Below are positions 37,154-46,309 of a stretch of DNA of 64,000 nt, piece by piece. The stretch lies in assembly GCF_010894435.1 (NCBI RefSeq), contig NZ_JAAIXZ010000017.1:1-64000 (forward strand). The letters are read 5' to 3'. The position numbers were made by a program, and so were the translations under genes. Every line of letters begins with the position of its first letter. Positions within the stretch are counted from its first letter, which is position 1. The DNA is from Pyxidicoccus trucidator (GTDB lineage Bacteria; Myxococcota; Myxococcia; Myxococcales; Myxococcaceae). The notes under the pieces were generated by a model. That model was not told the origin of the DNA. It did no database searches and was given only the letters and a program-made list of their open reading frames with translations.

Positions 37154-39478
37154 TCACAGCTTCAGGGTGGCGTGGGTGGAGAACCTGACGTTGGTGGTCG
37201 TCCAGGGCGGCATCCGGGAGAGCACCGCGTCGACTTCCGGCGACCGGGCGCTGAAGTAGTCCTCGAACTCCAGCGGCACGGGCTCCTGGCCCGCGAGCCG
37301 CAAGGAAATCTCCCACCCCGCATCCGGCGCACCGAGCAGCTCCAGGACCTGGGCGCCGTCCGAGGGAGGGAGCTCCTCCGACAGCGACCAGCCCCGGAGC
37401 ACGCCCGCCGGAATCGTCACGCGCGAGAGATAGTCGGCTCCCGCGGGAAAGCGGAGCCGGACGGTCCGGCTCGCGGTGGCCTCGTCGAAGCGCGACTCGA
37501 GCACCTCCACGCGGGGCTCCAGCAGCTCCAGCGAGGAGGCGGGCCGCCCGTACCGGAGCCGGGCTCCGGGCAGGCCCTGGACGGAGCGCAGGTCGCCGAA
37601 GGCCGAGAGCGCCCCGCGCGCGTCGGGGTGGTCCCAGCTCGAGAAAAGCAGCTGGGTGCCGGCATCGCTCTGGCGGTGCTCCAGCCACATCCGCTTGGGA
37701 TGCTCGGGCGTATACGGGGCGCTCGATGCGATGGCCCCCAGGAGCAGCGCGCCCCCGAGGGCGCTCGCGGCCAGGGGCACCCCGAGCCGCTCGCCCTCCA
37801 GGACAGGCGCAAGCCCCAGCAGCGCCCCGGCGGCCACCGGCAGCGCGGCAATCAAGGCGATCAGCGGATCCGCCGGGAATGGGAGCGGGAGCCGGCCCGC
37901 GACAGGAATGAAGAGGTCCAACAGCGCGCTGCTGGCGTTCAGGGTGAGCAACATCCCCGCCGCCCAGCCCGCGTAGAGCACGAGGGCCCGCAGCCGCGGG
38001 GGGACGCTGGCGGCCGCGGCCAGCCCGAGCGCGCCGCCCAGCACCCACCCGAGCGCGAGGTAGGCGGTGCCGAGCCCGGCGGCCTGCGCCGCCACCAGGA
38101 GGCACAGCCACACCCACAGGCCGCCGCTCCAAGCCGCGAGGACCCGCTGCGCCGGAGGAATACCCCGGGCCACCCACCGGCGCTGCCAGAGCCAGCGCGG
38201 CAGCAGCGCACCGGCCAGGGACAGCGCGCCGAAGCCCGCGGAAGCAAGCCACGGCGTGGCGTACCAGCCGTGTGGCCGGCCGAGGACGTAGGGGGGGACG
38301 AGCGAGAGTGCGACGGGCACCAGCAGCGCGAGCGTCAAGGAGAGCAGCGCAATCCCCCCACCCGCGGCAATCCGCCCGGGCGCCACCCGCGCGCGGCGTG
38401 CGGCGAAGACGGTGGCCACGGCGGCGAGCCCCCCCGCCACGATGGCCCATGCCGCGGCGGCGCCAGGCCCATAGGCCACCAACCAGCGCCCCCACACATC
38501 GAAGAAGACGGGAGGGGCTCCGGCCTCCGGCGCTCGCAGCGGCTGCCCCGCGAGCTCGCGCGTGACAGCGAGGGCGTTGTCCCCCATGTGCTGCAGACTG
38601 CCTGGCTCGAGCCGCGCCAGGCGGTCCAGCGCGGAGTGGATGGCATGGCCATCCCGGAAGAACGCGACGTCCAGCCCGGGGAGGCCCGCCTGCCGGTACA
38701 CGAGGCCATCCGTGGCGGCCGGGATGAGGTCATGCGCGAAGAGGTCCTGGCCGAGCACGTTCCCCTCGGGACGGGGCGCGGCGCGGGCGTAGGCCTCCAG
38801 CAGCCACGGACTGCCAGGCCCTGCCTGGAAGAGGACGGACTGCCCGCCCATCCCGGTCGCCTCGAGGTTGACGAAGCCGCGCACGTCCCGCGCCCACCGG
38901 TGCCGGAGGAAGCCCGCGGAGCCGCAGAGGCAGTACTCCTCGGCGCCGTTGAGGTTGAAGAGCACCGTGTTCTCGAGCGGAGGGCCGCTCGCGAGCGCCC
39001 GCGCCACCTCCACGAGCGCGGCGGTGCCGGCCGCGTCGTCCGCCGCGCCGGAGGACTCGGGTGTCGAGTCATAGTGCGCGGAGAGGAGCAGCGCGTCCGG
39101 TCTCCGCCCCGCGAGGCGGGCCACGACGTTCTGGGTGCGGTAGGCAACCATGGTGTCGCCATCGAGGTACGTCCCCGTGACGTCCTGGAGCTCCGCCTCC
39201 ACTCCCGGCATGGCGCGGAGCAGGCCAAGCAGGTGCTCGGCGGCCTTGCGGTGGCCCGGCATCCCCGGCACGCGCGGGCCAATCTCCTCGGAGAGAACGC
39301 GGACGACGGCCGCGGCGCGGGCCTCCGAGAACTCGCTGGGAGGCGCCTCCGCGGGCCGGGGCATGGGCAGGCGGTCCGTCACCCCATTCAGCGCGAGCAG
39401 CACCGTGGTCAGCCCGAGCCCGGTGAGCCAGGCACGGAGCCCGCCTCTCCTCTCCGATATCTTCTCGGGCACGCTCAC
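37154..39478 (-). CDS. Membrane-bound M28-family metallopeptidase
   Basis: 774 residues starting at GTG 39476-39478. One membrane helix near residues 15-32 leads to an M28 aminopeptidase-like domain with the zinc ligands visible: His135 (LSAHYDST), Asp147 (SGAADDAAG), Glu180/181 (NGAEE), Glu206 (NLEATG) and a later His (DGHAIHS). About eight further hydrophobic segments and a C-terminal soluble part follow, an arrangement like ERMP1/Fxna. The peptidase domain probably faces the periplasm. Within a lipopeptide locus it could trim an acyl-amino acid leader or inactivate the product, but this is only inference; it may also be a general peptidase. Confidence 0.86.
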   Translation of the reverse strand: MSVPEKISERRGGLRAWLTGLGLTTVLLALNGVTDRLPMPRPAEAPPSEFSEARAAAVVRVLSEEIGPRVPGMPGHRKAAEHLLGLLRAMPGVEAELQDVTGTYLDGDTMVAYRTQNVVARLAGRRPDALLLSAHYDSTPESSGAADDAAGTAALVEVARALASGPPLENTVLFNLNGAEEYCLCGSAGFLRHRWARDVRGFVNLEATGMGGQSVLFQAGPGSPWLLEAYARAAPRPEGNVLGQDLFAHDLIPAATDGLVYRQAGLPGLDVAFFRDGHAIHSALDRLARLEPGSLQHMGDNALAVTRELAGQPLRAPEAGAPPVFFDVWGRWLVAYGPGAAAAWAIVAGGLAAVATVFAARRARVAPGRIAAGGGIALLSLTLALLVPVALSLVPPYVLGRPHGWYATPWLASAGFGALSLAGALLPRWLWQRRWVARGIPPAQRVLAAWSGGLWVWLCLLVAAQAAGLGTAYLALGWVLGGALGLAAAASVPPRLRALVLYAGWAAGMLLTLNASSALLDLFIPVAGRLPLPFPADPLIALIAALPVAAGALLGLAPVLEGERLGVPLAASALGGALLLGAIASSAPYTPEHPKRMWLEHRQSDAGTQLLFSSWDHPDARGALSAFGDLRSVQGLPGARLRYGRPASSLELLEPRVEVLESRFDEATASRTVRLRFPAGADYLSRVTIPAGVLRGWSLSEELPPSDGAQVLELLGAPDAGWEISLRLAGQEPVPLEFEDYFSARSPEVDAVLSRMPPWTTTNVRFSTHATLKL

Positions 39479-39580
39479 GTCGCTCTCATCGGGGCCACGG
39501 CGGGCGCGCTCGGCCAGACGCCCCGACAGCTCGCGCCGCGGGCCTCGGAGGTTAATGGACGCGCCCTCTCGGGGACAAGC

Positions 39581-39586
39581 TATAGT
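39581..39586 (+). promoter_or_regulatory. Possible -10 element
   Basis: TATAGT lies 18 bases before the ATG of the outer-membrane protein gene, a five-of-six match to TATAAT in otherwise G+C-rich DNA. No good -35 box is at the expected distance, so this is tentative. Confidence 0.3.
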
Positions 39587-39603
39587 CCGGACAACCCCGA
39601 CAG

Positions 39604-42156
39604 ATGTCCCACGCCGCCGCGCTCGCCCTGGCCGTTGTCCTCACCCTGCTCTCGCCGCTCGTTGCCGGCGCGAACGAGGACGGCCGTGCGCTCCAGGCCC
39701 GGCGCGTGACGGAGCGGATCGCGCTCGACGGCAGGTTGGACGAGCCCGCCTGGGTCGACGCCATCCCCTTCGACGCCTTTCTCCAGCGCTTCCCCCTGGA
39801 GGGTGCGCCACCCAGCGAGCGCACCGTGGTGCGCGTGATGTACGACGAGCGCAACCTCTACGTGGGGTTCACCTGCTTCGACTCGAAGCCCGCCCTGCTC
39901 AACCGGAAGCTCGGGCGGCGGGACAGCCCTCCCCCGTCGGACACCGTCGAGGTGGCCATCGACTCCGTGAACGATCGCCGGAGCGCCTACGTCTTCGGGG
40001 TGAACGCGGGCGGAGTGCTCTTCGACTCGCTCGTCCAGGACGACGGCACCGTCTCCTCCGAGTGGGACGCGGTCTGGGACGCCGCGGTCCAGACGCTGCC
40101 GGGCGGCTGGTCCGCCGAGCTGCGCATCCCGCTGAACATCCTCCGCTTCACCGAGGCCGACCTCCAGACGTGGGGGTTCCTCGCCCGGCGGAGGCTGGCA
40201 CGCACGAACGAGGAGATGGCCTCCGCCCTCGTCCCCCGCACCGGCAGCGGTCAGATATCGCGGTTCGGCACGCTCGAGGAGCTGAGGCAGCTCAGGCCCC
40301 GCCCCCAGCTGGAGCTCAGCCCCTACCTGGCGGCCCGCGCCGCGCGCGAGCCGCAGTTCTCGGACCCCACCCGCCCCGACCCGCGGCTGCTCAATCCCTC
40401 GATGGACGTCGGGTTGGACCTCAAGGCGGCCCTCTCCAGCGAGCTGCTGCTGGTCGCCACGCTCCACCCCGACTTCGGCCAGGTGGAGGCGGACCAGCTC
40501 ATCCTCGACCTGTCCAATGTCGAGCCCTACTTCCCGGAGAAGCGGCCCTTCTTCGTGCAGGGGCTGGAGCTCTTCCAGCCGCCGCCCAGCGGCAACGGCG
40601 GCGTGTCGGCGCAGCAGCTCTTCTACTCACGCCGCATCGGCCTGGAGACGCCCATCCTGGCGGCCACCAAGCTGACCTGGTCGGTGACGCCGCGGCTCGA
40701 CGTGGCGTTGCTGGACGCCTATGTCCTCGGCACGCGCGCACCCGAGTTCGACGAGGCCACACCGGACCGGCGGTTCCGCCTGGGCCTGCTCCACTTCGGA
40801 CCCGCGAACGCGCTGCCACGCGCGCCCCAGATTCCCGCGAACTTCCTGGTGGCGGTCACCCGCTGGCGGCCCCGGGAAGGCATGACGGTGGGCGGCCGGG
40901 TGGCGCTGGCCACCCCCTTCACCAGCACGTGCACCGACGAGGACGCCGCCCGCCCCGAGGCGCAGCAGCCGCTCGGCTGCGTGGCGCAGGGGGGCAACAC
41001 AGGGGCCCTCGAGTGGGACCTTCGGAGCGCGGGCTCCGAGTGGGTGCTGGCCGGCCAGCTCCTTGGCTCGCAGACCGTCGGCGGGCCACCGCGGCGGCTC
41101 CTGAGCGACGGAACGCCCCTGGCCCGGGGGGACACCGGCCTGGGGGCCTACGTCATGGCGGGAAAGCTGGGCGGCGAGCCGTTCCGGTTCGACGTCTCCT
41201 ACCGGTACAACAGCCCCACGCTCGAGCTCAACGCCGCGGGCTACCTGCCCAGCCAGAACGAGCATTCGGCGGCCGTCTACCTGCGCTACACCCGGCCGAA
41301 CGGCCTTGGCCTGTTCCCCTCCTTCGATGCCTATGTGCTCGCCAACGGCACGTGGACCGCGGACGGCCGGGGCATCGACCGGGTCCGCCGGGTGGGTGCG
41401 GGGGTCAACGCGGTCCTCCCGGGCTTCCACGAGGTGGGGCTGGAGGTGGGCAACCTCGATCCGCGCTTCGACACCCGGGAGATTCCCGGCACGGGAATCC
41501 CCTACCAGCGCGCGGGCCTCCACTACCTCAGCCTCCTCGCCGAGACGAACCCGCACCGGCCCCTGTCCTTCTCCCTGGACGGCGTCCTCCGGTACACCCC
41601 CTGGCCCACGGCCTCGCGCGGGGCGCTGGGCTGGCTGGCGGATGCGGGCCTCACCTACCGCCCGGATGATCGCTTCGAGGCGAAGCTCCTGGTCAGCACG
41701 GAGCTGGCGCCGAGCGGCCCGCGCTGGGTCGACCCGGGTGAGGACGCGCCCGTCTTCGGCGCGCTGACCGCCCAGAGCCTCTCGTTCATCCTCCGGCTGC
41801 AGTGGGTGCTCACGCCGCGGCTGACGCTGCAGGGCTACGCGCAGCAGTTCACCAACCTCGGCAGGTATGACGGCTTCTTCCAGGGAGTGCCCGGAGAGGA
41901 CTCGCGCATCCGGCTCTCGGACCTCGTGCCGGTGGAGTACGGGGGCAGTCCGGACTTCCACGGCTCCGCGCTGAACCTGAACCTGGTGCTGCGCTGGGAG
42001 TACCGACTGGGCTCACTCCTCTACCTCGTCTACACCCGCTCCCAGCTCGAGGCGCCGGGCACGCCACTGCCCCGGACGGTGCGCCCCTCGGGCCTGCCGA
42101 GTGGACCGACAACCGACGTCGTGCTGGTGAAGTGGTCCTACTTCTGGGCCGGCTGA
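39604..42156 (+). CDS. Outer-membrane protein with CBM9/DUF5916-like domains
   Basis: 850 residues with an N-terminal signal peptide (LALAVVLTLLSPLVAGA). Residues 30-220 resemble the carbohydrate-binding family 9-like domain (IALDGRLDEPAWVDA, VMYDERNLYVGF, NILRF). The remainder resembles DUF5916, with LHPDFGQVEADQ and NVEPYFPEKRPFFVQG, then many alternating beta strands ending near an aromatic (VKWSYFWAG), as in outer-membrane barrels. Members are common in Bacteroidetes and myxobacteria and their role is unclear. It is divergent from the peptidase gene across 125 bases and ends four bases from the convergent NRPS4. A function in export or uptake of the product is possible but unsupported. 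Confidence 0.82.
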   Translation: MSHAAALALAVVLTLLSPLVAGANEDGRALQARRVTERIALDGRLDEPAWVDAIPFDAFLQRFPLEGAPPSERTVVRVMYDERNLYVGFTCFDSKPALLNRKLGRRDSPPPSDTVEVAIDSVNDRRSAYVFGVNAGGVLFDSLVQDDGTVSSEWDAVWDAAVQTLPGGWSAELRIPLNILRFTEADLQTWGFLARRRLARTNEEMASALVPRTGSGQISRFGTLEELRQLRPRPQLELSPYLAARAAREPQFSDPTRPDPRLLNPSMDVGLDLKAALSSELLLVATLHPDFGQVEADQLILDLSNVEPYFPEKRPFFVQGLELFQPPPSGNGGVSAQQLFYSRRIGLETPILAATKLTWSVTPRLDVALLDAYVLGTRAPEFDEATPDRRFRLGLLHFGPANALPRAPQIPANFLVAVTRWRPREGMTVGGRVALATPFTSTCTDEDAARPEAQQPLGCVAQGGNTGALEWDLRSAGSEWVLAGQLLGSQTVGGPPRRLLSDGTPLARGDTGLGAYVMAGKLGGEPFRFDVSYRYNSPTLELNAAGYLPSQNEHSAAVYLRYTRPNGLGLFPSFDAYVLANGTWTADGRGIDRVRRVGAGVNAVLPGFHEVGLEVGNLDPRFDTREIPGTGIPYQRAGLHYLSLLAETNPHRPLSFSLDGVLRYTPWPTASRGALGWLADAGLTYRPDDRFEAKLLVSTELAPSGPRWVDPGEDAPVFGALTAQSLSFILRLQWVLTPRLTLQGYAQQFTNLGRYDGFFQGVPGEDSRIRLSDLVPVEYGGSPDFHGSALNLNLVLRWEYRLGSLLYLVYTRSQLEAPGTPLPRTVRPSGLPSGPTTDVVLVKWSYFWAG

Positions 42157-42160
42157 GCCC

Positions 42161-45100
42161 CTAGAGGTCGAACTCCTCGCGCTCTTCTCCGCTCGCCGGA
42201 GACGCAGAGGGCTCGCCGGCGGCCCAGCGCAGCGCCTCGAGCTTCCGTGCGAGCTGCTCCACCGTCACCAGCTCGAAGAGGCTCCGCAGCGGCAGGTCCA
42301 CGCCCAGGGCCTCCCGCATCCGGGAGTGGACGCGGATGGCGAGCAGCGAATGGCCGCCCAGCTCGAAGAAGCTCTCATCCACCCCGATGGGCGTGCGTCC
42401 CAGGAGCTCCTCCCAGATCGCCACCAGGCTCTTCTCCAGCGGGGTGCCCGGCGCCCTGACGGCCGGCCTGGCCAGCAAGGCCGACTCGGGCGCCGGGAGC
42501 GCCTTGCGGTCAATCTTCCCGTTGGCGTTGAGCGACAGGAACGGCAGAACCACCACCGCGGCCGGCACCATGTAGTGCGGGAGCCGCTCGCGGAGGAAGC
42601 TCCGCAGCTGCTGGCCCTGGTCCGCGCCGGAGGGCGTGGGCGCGCCGTCGCGAGGTTCATCGAACGAGACGTAGGCCACCAGCTCCTTCCCCCCGCTCAC
42701 GTCACGGACGACGACCACGGCCTGCTTGACGCGAGGATACCGCTGGAGCGCCGTCTCGATGTCCCCCGGCTCGATGCGGAAGCCGCGCAGCTTCACCTGG
42801 AAGTCCGCCCGCTCCACGAACTCGAGGGCGCCGTCCTCCCTGTAGCGGCAGACATCCCCCGTCTTGTAGAAGCGGGCCCCTGGCCGCGACGAGAACGGGT
42901 TGGGGAGGAACACCTCGGCGGTCCGCGCGGGAGCGTTCAGGTAGCCCCGGCCCACGCCGATGCCGCCGATGTACAGCTCACCGGGGATGCCGATGGGCAC
43001 CGGCTCCATGCGCCGGTCGAGCAGGTACATCTCCAGGTTGTCCAGGGGGAAGCCGATGGGGACGCGCTCCTCGTCCTCCGCGGGCGGGTGGTCGACGACG
43101 AAGAGGTTCGTGTCGTCGTTCACCTCGGTGGGGCCATAGGCGTTCAACAGGGGCTTGTCCGGGTACATCCGCAGCCAGCGGCGGCAGTACGCGGGCGGAA
43201 GCGCCTCGCCGGTGGGCATGGGCCAGCGGAGCGCCGCCAACGGGTGGCGGCGCTCGCCCATCCGCTCGAGCTCCTCGAGCAGGTTCGCCAGGAGCGAGGG
43301 CACGACCTCCAGGATTGTCACCCCCCGGCGCTCCACCTCCTCGAGGAAGCGCGGCGCGTCGTACTGGAGCGCGGTGTCGAAGATCTCCACCCGCGCGCCC
43401 ACGGTCAGCGGCGTGAGGAACTGCCACACCGAGACGTCGAAGCACTGCGACGCGGTCTGCGCCATGACATCCGAGGGGCCGAGCTTCAAGCGCTCCCTCA
43501 TCGACAGGGTGTGGTTCAGCTTCCCGCGATGCTCGAGCATGGCCCCCTTGGGCGTGCCCGTGGAGCCCGAGGTGAAGATGACATAGAGCAGGTTGGAGCC
43601 GGAGCTCCGGAGCGGCGGATTGGTCTCGGGGCCGGGATGCGCCCAGAGCTCCTCGGTGGAGAGGATCCGGGGCGGCGACGGATGCCCCAGCTGGGCCAGC
43701 GTCCGCTCCAACAGCTCGCGCTGGCCGGGGGACACGAGCACCAGCGGTACCCGGCTCTGGCCGAGAATCTGGGCGAGGCGCTCGGGAGGCAGCCCTGGAT
43801 CGAGTGGCAGGTACCCACCGCCGGCCTTCAACACGCCCAGCACGCTCACGGGAAAGTGCAGCTCCCGCTCGGCCAGCAAGGCGACGAGGACATCCGGCCC
43901 CACGCCCTCCGCGATGAGCCGGTGCGCCGCGCGGTTCGCCCGCGTATTGAGCTCCGCGTACGTCAACGAGGCGTCCCGGTGGGTGACGGCAACCCGCTCC
44001 GGGGCCCGCGCCACCTGCTCCTCGACCAGCGCGTGGAGCGGGCGCTCCAGCGGGAACTCCACGGGGCGCTGGCTCCACTCCACGAGCAACCGGCGCCGCT
44101 CCTCCTCGGGGAGGATGTCCAGCGCCCGCAGCGGCACGTCAGGGCGCGCGACCAGCTGGGCCAGCAGGTGGAGCAGGTGCGAGAGCAGACGGGCGACCCG
44201 CGACTCTTCGAGCCGGTGGAGATCAAAGGTCGCCAGCAGGGTGAGCTCCGGCCCGGGGAGCACGTCCAGGTCCAGGGCGAAGTTGGTGTAGTCGAGGACC
44301 TCGATGTCCCCAATCCCCAACCGGCCCAGGTGGGAGCCCTCGGCGAGCGTGCGGGGAAAGTTCTCGAAGACGAGCAGCGTGTCGAAGAGCTGCTGTCCGC
44401 GCGGCAGCTCGCTCCACCCCTGGACCTCCATGAGCGAGCTGTACTCGTACTGCTGGCACTCCGCCTGCGCGGTCTGGAGCCGCTGCAGCCAGGGCAGGAG
44501 CGCGGCGTCCGGCTCCACCCGGACGCGGACGGGCAGCGTATTGATGAACATGCCCACCATGGCCTCGGCGCCCGGCAGGGTGACGGGGCGGCCGGAGACC
44601 GTGGCGCCGAAGACGACGTCGTGCTCGCCCGTGTAGCGCGAGAGCAGCAGGGCCCAGGCCCCCTGGAAGACGGTGTTCAGCGTGAGCGCATTCTCACGCG
44701 CCAGGTCGCGCAGCCGCTCCGAGAGCTCCCGCGAGAGCGAGGCCACCCGCCGTCCGTGGCGCGCCGCCTCTCCCACTTTGGAGGCGCGAGCGAAGGGCAC
44801 GGGCGTGGGCGAGGTGAAGCCCCGCAGCCGCTCCCGCCAGTAGCGCTCGGCCGCCTCCCGCGGCTGCTGCTTCACCCACGCGATGTAGTCCCGGTAGGGG
44901 CGCACCGGGGCCGGCGCCGGCGTCCGCCCCGCCGAGAGGGCCTGGTACGCCGCAAGGCACTCCCGCAGCAGCAGCCCGAGCGACCAGCCGTCCGTCAGCA
45001 GGTGGTGGCAGCTCCAGATGAAGACATGCCGCGCCTCCCCGAGCCGGGCGAGCGCCAGCCGCATGAGCGGAGCCTTGTCGAGCTCGAAGCCGCGCCCACG

Positions 45101-45433
45101 GTCCGCCTCCAGGTATGCGTCCAGCGTCTTCCGCTGGGTGCCCTCATCCAGTTGCCGCCAGTCGAGCGACTCGAGCGGGAGCGCCACCTCGCGGTGGAGG
45201 ATCTGCAGCGGCTCATCCACGTCATCCCAGGCGAAGGAGGCGCGCAGGGCCCCGTGCCGTTCGAGCAGGTACGTCCAGGTGGCCTGGAACGCGGCGAGGT
45301 CGAGTGGGCCTTCCAGGGCGCAGACAATCTGCAGCACGTGCTGCCCCGCGGCCGGCGCGTAGAGGCTTTGGAAGAGCAGCCCCTGCTGCAAAGGCGAGAG
45401 CGGGTAGATGTCGTCGATCGCGGTGCGGGTCAT
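42161..45433 (-). CDS. NRPS4: C-A-PCP
   Basis: 1090 residues on the minus strand. C domain about 1-430 starts IDDIYPLSPLQQGLLFQSLY and has HHLLTDGW, a pattern typical of C domains that follow an epimerisation domain (D-configured donor). A domain about 460-955 (FTSGSTGTPKGA, NAYGPTEVN, NANGKIDRKAL). PCP about 985-1055 (LGGHSL), then a short acidic tail. My pocket reading is DVWEMTADDK; acidic residues at 278, 330 and 331 would suit a cationic side chain, but I know no sure match. A stand-alone elongation module facing the other way may be regulated separately. It has no thioesterase, and whether it is the last module cannot be told. Confidence 0.93.
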   Translation of the reverse strand: MTRTAIDDIYPLSPLQQGLLFQSLYAPAAGQHVLQIVCALEGPLDLAAFQATWTYLLERHGALRASFAWDDVDEPLQILHREVALPLESLDWRQLDEGTQRKTLDAYLEADRGRGFELDKAPLMRLALARLGEARHVFIWSCHHLLTDGWSLGLLLRECLAAYQALSAGRTPAPAPVRPYRDYIAWVKQQPREAAERYWRERLRGFTSPTPVPFARASKVGEAARHGRRVASLSRELSERLRDLARENALTLNTVFQGAWALLLSRYTGEHDVVFGATVSGRPVTLPGAEAMVGMFINTLPVRVRVEPDAALLPWLQRLQTAQAECQQYEYSSLMEVQGWSELPRGQQLFDTLLVFENFPRTLAEGSHLGRLGIGDIEVLDYTNFALDLDVLPGPELTLLATFDLHRLEESRVARLLSHLLHLLAQLVARPDVPLRALDILPEEERRRLLVEWSQRPVEFPLERPLHALVEEQVARAPERVAVTHRDASLTYAELNTRANRAAHRLIAEGVGPDVLVALLAERELHFPVSVLGVLKAGGGYLPLDPGLPPERLAQILGQSRVPLVLVSPGQRELLERTLAQLGHPSPPRILSTEELWAHPGPETNPPLRSSGSNLLYVIFTSGSTGTPKGAMLEHRGKLNHTLSMRERLKLGPSDVMAQTASQCFDVSVWQFLTPLTVGARVEIFDTALQYDAPRFLEEVERRGVTILEVVPSLLANLLEELERMGERRHPLAALRWPMPTGEALPPAYCRRWLRMYPDKPLLNAYGPTEVNDDTNLFVVDHPPAEDEERVPIGFPLDNLEMYLLDRRMEPVPIGIPGELYIGGIGVGRGYLNAPARTAEVFLPNPFSSRPGARFYKTGDVCRYREDGALEFVERADFQVKLRGFRIEPGDIETALQRYPRVKQAVVVVRDVSGGKELVAYVSFDEPRDGAPTPSGADQGQQLRSFLRERLPHYMVPAAVVVLPFLSLNANGKIDRKALPAPESALLARPAVRAPGTPLEKSLVAIWEELLGRTPIGVDESFFELGGHSLLAIRVHSRMREALGVDLPLRSLFELVTVEQLARKLEALRWAAGEPSASPASGEEREEFDL

Positions 45434-45504
45434 CGGCGGGAGCGGGGACGTTACCGGCTCGGACTGGCCCCTTCAACGAGGCCTACGCGTCTTCCTGGAC
45501 TTCC

Positions 45505-45510
45505 TTGACA
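45505..45510 (+). promoter_or_regulatory. Possible -35 element
   Basis: TTGACA occurs 38 bases before the methyltransferase ATG, in the 114-base gap between divergent NRPS4 and the tailoring genes. No convincing -10 box follows at 16-18 bases, so the call is weak. Confidence 0.25.
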
Positions 45511-45547
45511 AGGATCTCAGCCGACTGCCAGCATTCGCTGCGCCCCG

Positions 45548-46303
45548 ATGAACTTCCACCTCACCGCGAAGGAGAAGCTCGCCATCGTCAAGGCGCACTG
45601 GGAGATGTTCGGCGCGGCGCAGACGCTGCGAGAGGTGATCGCCCACCTCGTGGCGCCGGATACGCGGGACGATGGCTTCGACCGGGAGCACGGCGTGGAC
45701 ACCACCCGCCATGTCATGCCGGATGAGGCGGGGCTTCCGGCGGGGGTGCTCGACAGTGCGTCTTCCTACGTGCCGACGCCTGCACGGGTGATCCGCCACG
45801 CGCTCCAGTCGCTGCCCATCCAGCACCGGGACTTCACCTTCGTGGACTTCGGGTCCGGCAAGGGGCGGGCGCTGCTGGTCGCGTCCGAGTTCGAGTTCTC
45901 GCGCATCATCGGAGTGGAGGCCTCGGCCATGCTGCACGAGGTCGCGCTGCGCAACGTCGCGCGTTACACCTCCTCCACGAGGCGCTCCCAGGACATCCAG
46001 TGCTTCAACATGGATTGCCTCGACTTCGAGCTCCCCCGCTCCAACGCCGTGCTCTACATGTACCACCCGTTCGGGGCCTCCGTGCTGCGGCGGGTGCTCG
46101 CCCGGGTGCGCCAGTCGGTCGACGAGTCCCCCCGCGAGTTCTTCATCATCTACGTCTGCCCCACCTACGGGCGGGTGTTCTCCGAGGTCCCCGGCTTCCA
46201 GAAGCTGCGAGACTTCCAGGTCATCCGCTTCGACCACTCCTGGGGCATGTACCGCTGCGTCCCGCCGGGCACCGGGCAATCCCGGCGGCCTGCCGCGCCC
46301 TGA
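45548..46303 (+). CDS. Class I SAM-dependent methyltransferase
   Basis: 251 residues. Motif I is FVDFGSGKGRALL (about residues 97-109), followed by IIGVEASAMLHEVALRN for the ribose-binding acidic residue, and a later LYMYHPFG in the position of motif IV. A YVPTPARVIRHAL segment precedes the fold, as in small methyltransferases related to the DOT1-like group. No clear ribosome binding site is seen before ATG 45548. It begins a run of three closely spaced genes with the two oxygenases (6 and 40 bases apart), so it may methylate a hydroxyl made by them. Acceptor unknown. Confidence 0.82.
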   Translation: MNFHLTAKEKLAIVKAHWEMFGAAQTLREVIAHLVAPDTRDDGFDREHGVDTTRHVMPDEAGLPAGVLDSASSYVPTPARVIRHALQSLPIQHRDFTFVDFGSGKGRALLVASEFEFSRIIGVEASAMLHEVALRNVARYTSSTRRSQDIQCFNMDCLDFELPRSNAVLYMYHPFGASVLRRVLARVRQSVDESPREFFIIYVCPTYGRVFSEVPGFQKLRDFQVIRFDHSWGMYRCVPPGTGQSRRPAAP

Positions 46304-46309
46304 AAAGAA

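Noticed and set aside
37172..39709. 845-codon plus-strand open frame
   Set aside because: Antisense to the M28 peptidase, whose zinc ligands are all in place.
42326..45508. 1060-codon plus-strand open frame
   Set aside because: Antisense shadow of NRPS4.
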